DNA of 21,026 nucleotides, from positions 1 to 21,026 of the IMG/VR virus record IMGVR_UViG_3300021349_000012; one strand, written 5' to 3'. This document shows, one piece after another, positions 14,159 to 19,197 of this stretch. The notes beneath the pieces are model-generated. The model saw only the letters and a list, made by a program, of their open reading frames with translations, did no database searches and was not told the origin of the DNA. The translations under genes and the position numbers were made by a program. Positions within the stretch are counted from its first letter, which is position 1; each line of letters starts with the position of its first letter. The DNA comes from a virus.

Positions 14159-14427
14159 ATTCCCTCCTCTATTATTGCTAAAACATCTTCAAACTTAACA
14201 ATCTTATACTCTTCGCCTAACCAGCTGAATGATGAACTGTGATATTTTGGATAAACGATTGTTTGTCCTGTAGAACAAGAACATACTTCGTCTTTCTTAT
14301 TTTCCCCGCATTTAATTACTTCACCAATCATCGACTCTTTCTCATCTGCTGACACTATCTCAAAGTTTCCGATCTTGTTCGTTTGCTTATCCTTAATCAA
14401 CACGTACCCTGCCTGAGGTGAAATCAT
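14155..14427 (-). CDS. groES: Co-chaperonin GroES
   Basis: 90 residues, near the normal 97. It caps the GroEL ring. The beginning SPQAGYVLIK matches the first strand of Cpn10. Residues about 12-31 form the mobile loop that docks onto GroEL (NKIGNFEIVSADEKES aligned with the IVL-type loop, here FEI). Next come GEVIKCG and a roof-loop region carrying CSCSTG, then TIVYPKYHSSSFSWLGEEYK and IVKFEDVLAII, the classic Cpn10 closing strands. The start is ATG at 14425-14427 with AAGGG upstream, right behind the HNH gene. Confidence 0.92.
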   Translation of the reverse strand: MISPQAGYVLIKDKQTNKIGNFEIVSADEKESMIGEVIKCGENKKDEVCSCSTGQTIVYPKYHSSSFSWLGEEYKIVKFEDVLAIIEEGI

Positions 14428-14430
14428 TTT

Positions 14431-14943
14431 TTACCCTTCCTTATTTAATTCGTTTATTACATCTTCTAAATAACTATCTGTCAGTTTAACTAACTTCTTG
14501 CTTTCTGTTTGAACGTCCCCTAGCCAATCAATTCCCTTTGCTATTATTATCTGGTTTTGCAGAAACTCTGGACATTTTCCGTGTAGTGCTCCGTGCTCGT
14601 CGTTGGTTACCGGTATGCCATTAGGCACATAGTATCTGGTGGCGTTGCTGTGGCTTTTATATATCCAATGGTGGATTACTTCTGTTGGCAATCCGCTAAT
14701 GATTGAATATGGGTATTTTTTTATAAGTTCTATCTGGTAAGTTTTATCAGCTTTATGTCTTAATCTATCGTTTTCTTTGCCACTTATTTGACGCATAGTT
14801 GCCGTTTTGCTGCGTTTAATACTGTCTTGCCATAGACGATAGCATTTGTAGTTAGGGTGTGTTTGCTGGAGACTTGTGGTCGGATTATCAATTATCTCGT
14901 TGCAACCTTTACAAATTCTAATCTTTTTACTTTTCACTTTCAA
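14431..14943 (-). CDS. HNH-type zinc nuclease, NinG-like
   Basis: 170 residues. CKGCNE near residue 11 begins a CxxC zinc knuckle. The catalytic-looking segment EVIHHWIYKSHSNATRYYVP then NGIPVTNDEHGALHGK (residues about 88-122) has paired His, a downstream Asn and a closing His, as in HNH nucleases and the Rap/NinG recombination protein of lambda. Such proteins cut branched or nicked DNA during phage recombination. The start is uncertain: TTG at 14941-14943 overlaps the ribbon-helix-helix gene by 17 bases, GTG at 14937 is an alternative. It follows the SSB and recombination genes, which fits a recombination role. Confidence 0.75.
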   Translation of the reverse strand: MKVKSKKIRICKGCNEIIDNPTTSLQQTHPNYKCYRLWQDSIKRSKTATMRQISGKENDRLRHKADKTYQIELIKKYPYSIISGLPTEVIHHWIYKSHSNATRYYVPNGIPVTNDEHGALHGKCPEFLQNQIIIAKGIDWLGDVQTESKKLVKLTDSYLEDVINELNKEG

Positions 14944-15076
14944 TACCGTCTTTAATATATTTTCTAAGTTGATCAGTACGATTGCGTCTGTTTTTGTGGG
15001 CTATTTGGTCAATCTTTTCAACATCTGTTGTTTCCATTCTGATTGCAATAACTTTTACTAGTTTTTTCTCTCTCAT
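14927..15076 (-). CDS. Ribbon-helix-helix DNA-binding protein
   Basis: 49 residues. VKVIAIRMETTDVEKIDQIA followed by HKNRRNRTDQLRKYIKDGI is the pattern of an Arc/CopG-type ribbon-helix-helix protein: one beta strand (KVIAIRM) and two helices, with an R-x-x-x-x-R-T/N turn before the second helix. These dimers bind operators. It may regulate this block, where two copies of a promoter/DnaA-box module occur. ATG at 15074-15076 with AGGAAATATT upstream. Confidence 0.75.
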   Translation of the reverse strand: MREKKLVKVIAIRMETTDVEKIDQIAHKNRRNRTDQLRKYIKDGIESEK

Positions 15077-15099
15077 AATATTTCCTGATTAGTTCCTAA

Positions 15100-15123
15100 C
15101 CGATGCCTCCGAAGAAGCATCAG
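15100..15123 (-). promoter_or_regulatory. cUUCGg tetraloop hairpin after the SSB gene
   Basis: CTGATGCTTC and GAGGCATCGG pair over 10 bp (two G-U pairs) around the loop TTCG, with the closing C-G of the very stable UUCG tetraloop. It starts just behind the SSB stop codon (15129). No U-tract follows (GGTTAGGAAC), so it is probably an mRNA-stability or processing element, not a simple terminator. Confidence 0.65.
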
Positions 15124-15128
15124 GTCAG

Positions 15129-15698
15129 CTACTTAGTGTCTAGTACGTCGTCGAAGTCTTTGTCTTCGTTAGCAAGAGCGAATGGGTCTCCGCCAATGAA
15201 TAGTTGTTCTAGGTCTATATGCATTGATTTGTATTGCTCAAGTATCTCTGTCGGCATCTCTTCTTTTGGCTCTGGATTGGTCTGATATTCGGTCTCTTTG
15301 CCTTTGCCTGATCGACTAATGCATATATTGTACTGTGATTGATCTCCCCATTTCTTGTTATCTACAAGAGCCTTGATAGCCTTGCGGATACTTGCCTGAG
15401 TGACCTCAAGTATTTGGATTGCGTCAGCGTCCCAGTTGTATACTACGAAAGCCCAGAATACTTTTGGTGTGTCCAGCGTGCCATCTTCTTTGACTTCAAG
15501 ATCGTTCATATCAATCTTTTCGTTCAATCTCTTGCGGATTGGCGTTCGTCCTCGTGTACCGTCTGATTTAGTGATCTCTTTCCAATACTCGTAACCTACA
15601 ATCGCACTTGATAAAATTCTAAATGTATTCTCGCCCTCAGTAAGTTTCATGTACTTATCTGTTACTGGCTCTTTATAATCCGTTGGTAAAAAACTCAT
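15129..15698 (-). CDS. Single-strand DNA-binding protein (gp32-like)
   Basis: 189 residues. The opening FLPTDYKEPVTDKYMKLTEG then ENTFRIL, AIVGYEYWKE, the central IQILEVTQASIRKAIKALVD and YNICISRSGKGKETEYQ follow the pattern I know from phage-encoded gp32-type SSBs. The acidic C-terminus ending EDKDFDDVLDTK is the usual partner-binding tail. The start is taken at ATG 15696-15698: AAGGAG lies six bases upstream, whereas another ATG two codons earlier abuts the Shine-Dalgarno directly. It lies between a recombination-associated protein and an HNH nuclease, and will coat ssDNA during replication or recombination. Confidence 0.85.
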   Translation of the reverse strand: MSFLPTDYKEPVTDKYMKLTEGENTFRILSSAIVGYEYWKEITKSDGTRGRTPIRKRLNEKIDMNDLEVKEDGTLDTPKVFWAFVVYNWDADAIQILEVTQASIRKAIKALVDNKKWGDQSQYNICISRSGKGKETEYQTNPEPKEEMPTEILEQYKSMHIDLEQLFIGGDPFALANEDKDFDDVLDTK

Positions 15699-15713
15699 AA
15701 TCATCTCCTTTAG

Positions 15714-16340
15714 TTATCTTAATAAACTTGTTAAACTTCCCTCGTTTGTAATCTTCAATCCTGCGATTGTATGCTCTCCTGCTTTGATCGCAGCAGTTAT
15801 CTTAGCGTGGTCTGGACTCTGTAAGTGCGTTGGTACTAGAGTAGGGTCGACCACCTCGTATACCCATTTGTCTTTGATGATTGTCTTAGCCCAATCGCTC
15901 TTTACTCCTTTTGATATTTCGCTAGGAGCGTTATCGATCTTTTCAATCATCTCAATGGCCTTGTTGACTGTTCCCTCATTGTCGCTTTCAAGTGCCAATT
16001 TCTCAAGTAACTCTTTTTCTGAGTTTCTTTGTTTCTCTTCTTCAATCTGCTGTAGTCTGATCTGCTCTCTCTGATACTCTAAGATGTTCTTAGTTAGAGC
16101 ATTTTTGATCTCTTCGGCTTTGTCCTCAGCTGGAGCGAACCATGATCTAATCATCTTAATAGATTCCATTGCCGGGCCAGTCGCACTCTTCTTCATCGTC
16201 TCCAAGTCCTTGATCTTAATCTTAATGCCCTTCAGGTTGTCTGCGGCATACTTGCAGCTCGTCTCGTCGGTGATTGGCTTTACCCAACCTGCGATCTGAT
16301 CGATGTCAGCGGTTACTAATTCAATCTCCTTTTGTTCCAT
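15714..16340 (-). CDS. DUF1351-like recombination-associated protein
   Basis: 208 residues. The first 150 residues are helical and charged, with a coiled-coil stretch (QREQIRLQQIEEEKQR). The C-terminal part (WVYEVVDPTLVPTHLQSPDH then AKITAAIKAG and TIAGLKI) is the 'W.yE..D...vP..yl..D...I...ik.G...i.G.ki' pattern frequent in phage proteins encoded beside recombinases and SSB. Its exact biochemical role is not established by the sequence. It is the first gene after the promoter at 16368-16414, with AGGGAGAGAGT before the ATG. Confidence 0.75.
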   Translation of the reverse strand: MEQKEIELVTADIDQIAGWVKPITDETSCKYAADNLKGIKIKIKDLETMKKSATGPAMESIKMIRSWFAPAEDKAEEIKNALTKNILEYQREQIRLQQIEEEKQRNSEKELLEKLALESDNEGTVNKAIEMIEKIDNAPSEISKGVKSDWAKTIIKDKWVYEVVDPTLVPTHLQSPDHAKITAAIKAGEHTIAGLKITNEGSLTSLLR

Positions 16341-16367
16341 ACTCTCTCCCTGTTTAATTATATTCTT

Positions 16368-16414
16368 ATACTACTCTTTATGTATTACGTTGTCAAACAG
16401 TCAACTGTGGATAA
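16368..16414 (-). promoter_or_regulatory. Promoter with DnaA box, copy 2
   Basis: TTGACA (16391-16396), a 17-base spacer and TAGTAT (16368-16373). A perfect consensus DnaA box TTATCCACA (16406-16414) lies 9 bases upstream of the -35. The spacer ACGTAATACATAAAGAG is nearly identical to that of the copy at 20887-20933. The predicted start at about 16361 gives a leader of about 20 bases with a good Shine-Dalgarno, AGGGAG. Confidence 0.85.
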
Positions 16415-16464
16415 GTTTTACATTGTCAACTAAATTACTTGAGGTTGTCAACTACATTGTCAAC
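16390..16464 (-). repeat. GTTGACAA repeat cluster upstream of promoter copy 2
   Basis: On the transcribed strand GTTGACAA occurs at 16457-16464, 16445-16452 and 16423-16430, then GTTGACT (16399-16405) and TTTGACAA (16390-16397, the functional -35). Two copies are inside the end of the preceding gene, where they encode VDN VVDN. None of the upstream TTGACA copies has a good -10 at 17 bases, so they are more likely an operator-like array than promoters. Confidence 0.55.
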
Positions 16465-16599
16465 TAAATACTTCTTGCAAGCCTCCATAATCGGCTCAAT
16501 TTCATCTTCTTTTATGGCCCAAGCTGTCTCGTCATGTTTACCATTTATTTCTAGCCAGAGACAACCTTCATAGTCTTTAATTTCAGCTTTTACTTTCAT
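16435..16599 (-). CDS. Small hypothetical protein
   Basis: 54 residues, starting MKVKAEIKDYEGCLWLEING and ending CKKYLVDNVVDNLK. A short beta-rich first half (YEGCLWLEINGK) and a helical acidic C-terminus. The start ATG at 16597-16599 is preceded by AAAGGAAAAT; an upstream GTG at 16656 would add 19 residues but has no Shine-Dalgarno. The last codons contain the GTTGACAA repeats. Family not recognised. Confidence 0.6.
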   Translation of the reverse strand: MKVKAEIKDYEGCLWLEINGKHDETAWAIKEDEIEPIMEACKKYLVDNVVDNLK

Positions 16600-16829
16600 A
16601 TTTTCCTTTCTTTTAGTTACGAGTGGTTGCGATGTCTTGTCTCCACACCACCACAACCTTATCTCGTAAATTGACTGATTTTGTTTGGTATATGAGCTAG
16701 CAATCTCCTATACTATTTTGTTCAGTCTTCAACGACTCTGTGCTATACTGTGGTGTTCCAGCCTACGAGTTATATAAACCCTAGTATCTGGCACGGAATA
16801 GTTTATTATTAGAAGCCGTCATATTAAGA
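16600..16829 (-). other. 230-base gene-free gap
   Basis: The only long gap within the early block. I find no open frame beyond 13 codons in the transcribed direction. There is a possible long-range hairpin with arms GGTTGTG and CGCAACC (one G-U pair) around a loop of about 20 bases near 16625-16660, and a 7-bp imperfect stem (GTGCCAG with CTGGAAC) near 16757-16795. A TAGTAT sequence occurs but without a matching -35 at 15-18 bases. No tRNA cloverleaf was recognised. Confidence 0.5.
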
Positions 16830-16994
16830 TTATTTAATTTCGTTTATTCTTTTAACATAAACCAGCATATTTTTTATTGCTTCTTTAGCTGCGTTTTCGC
16901 TTGGTTTATCTCCGACTATTTCTATACACGTTTCCCTAGTATTTGTTCCATTTTTTTCTTTGATATAAATTACTGTTGTTTTCTCTTTCATCAT
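16830..16994 (-). CDS. Small hypothetical protein
   Basis: 54 residues: MMKEKTTVIYIKEKNGTNTR, then ETCIEIVGDKPSENAAKEAI and a helix ending VKRINEIK. A beta-hairpin followed by a helix is likely. No family recognised. It starts with ATGATG at 16989-16994, overlapping the TGA of the upstream gene, with GAGGAA adjacent. Supported by tight packing and absence of stops. Confidence 0.6.
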   Translation of the reverse strand: MMKEKTTVIYIKEKNGTNTRETCIEIVGDKPSENAAKEAIKNMLVYVKRINEIK

Positions 16995-17197
16995 TTCCTC
17001 ATTTCATTATTTAGTGGACTAGTGTTTCCAAAGGTTTGACAAGTTACCCAATATGGTTGGTATGGTACTACTGGTTGTTGTGGCACATATACTGGATATG
17101 CTGGGATAGTTACATTTGGTTGTTGAAGTGCCTTTACTAGTAACTCAAGCATTTCAATTCTGTTTTCTAGTTGTTTAATTTTTTCATCTGTTGTCAT
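16991..17197 (-). CDS. Coiled-coil plus proline-rich small protein
   Basis: 68 residues. A short coiled-coil helix (KIKQLENRIEMLELLVKAL, residues 6-24) is followed by a Pro/Tyr/Val/Gln-rich stretch (VTIPAYPVYVPQQPVVPYQ, residues 29-47) and a Cys-containing tail. It may oligomerise by the helix and bind a partner by the proline-rich part. Family unknown. ATG with AAAAGGAAGTAAT upstream. Confidence 0.65.
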   Translation of the reverse strand: MTTDEKIKQLENRIEMLELLVKALQQPNVTIPAYPVYVPQQPVVPYQPYWVTCQTFGNTSPLNNEMRK

Positions 17198-17216
17198 ATT
17201 ACTTCCTTTTCATTAT

Positions 17217-17411
17217 TTAGTTAGACTTTCTAAGCTCCGAAAGAACTCGTGACAAATCCATACTAGACCTTTTCGCAGCAGATGTGGCTTTTCCACAATA
17301 GTAATACTCATATTCTGCTATAGCTTTTTCGGCTATCTCTGCTTTTTCGAGAAATCTTTTCGCTTCTGATATGGCGTTACGATATTTTTGTAGCAATATA
17401 TTTTCTTTCAT
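17217..17411 (-). CDS. Small helical hypothetical protein
   Basis: 64 residues, Ala/Glu/Lys-rich and helical (NAISEAKRFLEKAEIAEKAI), then a Tyr/Cys patch (YEYYYCGK) and a Ser/Arg-rich C-terminus. No domain recognised. The ATG at 17409-17411 overlaps the upstream TGA. One of several small charged genes in this early block. Confidence 0.6.
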   Translation of the reverse strand: MKENILLQKYRNAISEAKRFLEKAEIAEKAIAEYEYYYCGKATSAAKRSSMDLSRVLSELRKSN

Positions 17412-17752
17412 TTTTCGGTCTCCTTAGATTTATTAAGTGCTAGAATTGAGTCTTTGGCTTCAACAATCGCTTGATTGTATTGTTCTACACTACAATCGCA
17501 GGGGAGTTCTTCTGTATCTTCGTGTGCACACCACTCGTTGTGGGTAGAAAAATGTGGTAAAGCCTTGATACACTCCTCAATAGTCTCAGTCCTTACTTTT
17601 TGCTCTAGGTCTTTGATAAAGTCTTCTAACTCGCTCGCCACTAATTCTTCACAGTGAACAAACTCATCATCTATGTTAGTGCAGTATAGGCTAGGCAATC
17701 CTTGATGTATTGCTTCTCGCAACTTTTTTTCCCAGCTTTGTTCTTGTTTCAT
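17408..17752 (-). CDS. Hypothetical protein with Cys/His-rich centre
   Basis: 114 residues. Starts with a helical region, then HFSTHNEWCAHEDTEELPC followed by DCSVEQYNQAI, which provides His and Cys residues suited to a metal site. The rest is helical and acidic. Similar 'NEWCxH ... CxC xxxxYN' segments occur in unannotated phage proteins, but I cannot name a family. The ATG has AAGGAGATT upstream. Likely co-expressed with the following small gene by overlap. Confidence 0.6.
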   Translation of the reverse strand: MKQEQSWEKKLREAIHQGLPSLYCTNIDDEFVHCEELVASELEDFIKDLEQKVRTETIEECIKALPHFSTHNEWCAHEDTEELPCDCSVEQYNQAIVEAKDSILALNKSKETEK

Positions 17753-17766
17753 AATCTCCTTAATTT

Positions 17767-18363
17767 TTACTTATTTGCTTCATAAAATGCTTGTGCAAAC
17801 TCTGGATAACACATACTTCTTGCGTTCATTCTGTCGTAAGGGTCTCGGTGTGTCATAGGACTAATAATACTATTAACATGTCTGTTGATTGGTTTTGGTG
17901 TATCAGGAAATGGTTTTTTAGGTTGATTGAACAATCCCCATAAAGAAGTTTGTTTTGAATAATCAGCACCAAATTCGTGAGGTGAATATTTGTATGGTGG
18001 AGTTCCGAGAAAGCTCTTCAACGCTCCGCTTCCAGGATTCTCTATCACCCAGAATTTCAAGTTACTTTTGGAGAAGTGTCCGACTGTTGGATATTGGCAC
18101 TCCCAGATAATCCTTAAACATTCTTTAACCAATCTCATACCCTCTATAAAGTCTCGTTGTGTCTTGGCATTTGACCGAGCGATAGAGAACATCGTGCAGG
18201 GTGGATTCGCTATTATCCCATAAACTCCTTTAGGTGGGTGATAATTTTCTACGCCAATATCTCTACCGACTAAACGAACATCATATCCAGCGTCTTTATA
18301 TGGCTTCGAGTCACTGCCAATATCTGCACAAAGATGAAGTATTATTTTATCGTAGTTGTTCAT
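17767..18363 (-). CDS. Compact DNA cytosine-5 methyltransferase-like protein
   Basis: 198 residues. Residues 8-35 (ILHLCADIGSDSKPYKDAGYD) correspond to the SAM-binding start. ANPPCTMFSIARS (52-64) resembles the PCQ-type catalytic loop with Cys56. WVIENPGSG (105-113) matches the ENV-type motif VI, and the end FGADYSKQTSLWG and YPEFAQAF match the compact phage-type family. It would methylate cytosine, possibly protecting phage DNA. It is much shorter than host C5 methyltransferases and lacks a large target-recognition domain. The start is ATG at 18361-18363; an earlier ATG at 18397-18399 would overlap the Cys-rich gene by 32 bases. Confidence 0.75.
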   Translation of the reverse strand: MNNYDKIILHLCADIGSDSKPYKDAGYDVRLVGRDIGVENYHPPKGVYGIIANPPCTMFSIARSNAKTQRDFIEGMRLVKECLRIIWECQYPTVGHFSKSNLKFWVIENPGSGALKSFLGTPPYKYSPHEFGADYSKQTSLWGLFNQPKKPFPDTPKPINRHVNSIISPMTHRDPYDRMNARSMCYPEFAQAFYEANK

Positions 18364-18367
18364 AGTG

Positions 18368-18523
18368 TTATTTCTCAATATAATTATCGCACTCATCAAA
18401 GTTAGTTAAATTCTCTCCAAAGTCGCAATAAGACTGATATTCGGAGTTGCTACCTTGCTTTCTGGCACAATCCTTTGGACAAGCTTTATTCACACATCGG
18501 CAGTAGTCATCTGTTAATTTCAT
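18368..18523 (-). CDS. Small cysteine-rich hypothetical protein
   Basis: 51 residues with six cysteines: DDYCRCVNKACPKDCARK in the first part and SYCDFGENLTNFDECDNY in the second. The arrangement CxCx4CxxxC followed by two more Cys could bind metal or form disulphides; the family is not recognised. ATG at 18521-18523 with AAGGAATAACACT upstream, a start context also seen in part before the next gene (AATAACACTATGAA). Confidence 0.65.
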   Translation of the reverse strand: MKLTDDYCRCVNKACPKDCARKQGSNSEYQSYCDFGENLTNFDECDNYIEK

Positions 18524-18550
18524 AGTGTTATTCCTTCTCTATCCTTTCTT

Positions 18551-18567
18551 GACGCTATGCGTCTAAA
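18551..18567 (-). repeat. Intergenic hairpin variant of the AGACGCATAG repeat
   Basis: GACGC, loop ATA, GCGTC forms a perfect 5-bp stem preceded by GTTTA. Its GTTTAGACGCATAG half is shared with 18969-18982. It is followed by AAGAAAGGATAGAGAAGGAATAAC-type Shine-Dalgarno sequence before the ATG of the Cys-rich gene. Confidence 0.5.
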
Positions 18568-18741
18568 CTAATATCGTATATTATCTGCTTCGTCCCATTT
18601 TTCGTGGTCGTTCCACCATTTTTTTAGAGGACATATTCCCCGTAAATATTCTATCTTTTTGCCAGTATAAGGATCGAAACCCATTATGTATTTTGTGAGC
18701 AGAAGTTTAGTTCCACACTTCCAACAATATCTATCTTTCAT
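18568..18741 (-). CDS. Small zinc-knuckle protein
   Basis: 57 residues. RYCWKCGTKLLL near the start is a CxxC knuckle and GICPLKKWWNDHEKWDEAD provides another Cys plus His. Aromatic and basic residues are enriched near the end. The product could bind nucleic acid with one zinc ion; no family assigned. ATG at 18739-18741 overlaps the TGA of the HTH gene. Confidence 0.65.
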   Translation of the reverse strand: MKDRYCWKCGTKLLLTKYIMGFDPYTGKKIEYLRGICPLKKWWNDHEKWDEADNIRY

Positions 18742-18956
18742 TTGATTACTCCTCGTTTGTACAATTCTTTTAGGTCAACCGCCACGCTGTATAAAACATT
18801 GTAACTGCTGCTGGTATATCCCAAGGCTTCTGCCATTTGAGAGGTCGTTATTTCACCTTTTAACCAAGCCAGAGAACATTCTATTCTTTCTTCCGTTTGC
18901 CTTACTTGGTTAGTTTTTCGTGTATCTATTTTCTTGGCTTCATCTAGCAATGTCAC
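18738..18956 (-). CDS. Small helix-turn-helix protein
   Basis: 72 residues. The segment GEITTSQMAEALGYTSSSYN (residues 34-53) is a helix-turn-helix, preceded by a charged helix (VRQTEERIECSLAWLKG) and followed by SVAVDLKELYKRG. Probably a small transcription regulator. It starts with GTG at 18954-18956 and has AGAGAGG seven bases upstream, inside the repeat described for 18963-18978. Confidence 0.7.
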   Translation of the reverse strand: MTLLDEAKKIDTRKTNQVRQTEERIECSLAWLKGEITTSQMAEALGYTSSSYNVLYSVAVDLKELYKRGVIK

Positions 18957-18962
18957 TTTGTA

Positions 18963-18978
18963 TCCTCTCTATGCGTCT
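18963..18978 (-). repeat. Ribosome-binding-site repeat, copy A
   Basis: AGACGCATAGAGAGGA, shared exactly with 19203-19218. It contains the Shine-Dalgarno AGAGAGGA and is placed just before a start codon (GTG at 18956). Confidence 0.6.
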
Positions 18979-18984
18979 AAACTT

Positions 18985-19197
18985 TTAATTATATTTCTCG
19001 TATACTATTTCGTACTTCATTTCCTTTTTTTCCTGTGGTAAATCCAGTTTCAGATAACATTCTCTGCATAAATCAATTCTTCTTGGGCAATAGGGTCTAT
19101 CCGTATAAATCTCTGAAACTTCTACCACAAATTTATATTCTTGTTCTGTTATCAAAGTTTTACACTTGTCGCAAAAATACCTTGTTTCGCTACTCAT
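18985..19197 (-). CDS. Zinc-ribbon protein
   Basis: 70 residues. RYFCDKCKTLITEQEYKF and RRIDLCRECYLKLDL supply a full CxxC ... CxxC zinc ribbon. The C-terminus is charged (PQEKKEMKYEIVYEKYN). Such proteins commonly bind nucleic acid or act as adaptors. ATG at 19195-19197 with AGAGAGGAACAGA upstream, overlapping the end of the TPEM-repeat gene. Confidence 0.7.
   Translation of the reverse strand: MSSETRYFCDKCKTLITEQEYKFVVEVSEIYTDRPYCPRRIDLCRECYLKLDLPQEKKEMKYEIVYEKYN

Noticed and set aside
12327-14427. Bacterial chromosomal groESL operon or prophage/host border
   Set aside because: Genes on both sides are phage-type, spacing is overlapping throughout, and there is no host-type gene or attachment-site signal in the window.
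16423-16464. Three further TTGACA sequences as additional promoters
   Set aside because: No acceptable -10 at 16-18 bases downstream of any of them; treated as a repeat array.
16757-16800. Possible tRNA-like fold with arms GTGCCAG and CTGGAAC
   Set aside because: No anticodon stem, T-loop or CCA-type acceptor can be drawn; one mismatch in a 7-base stem.
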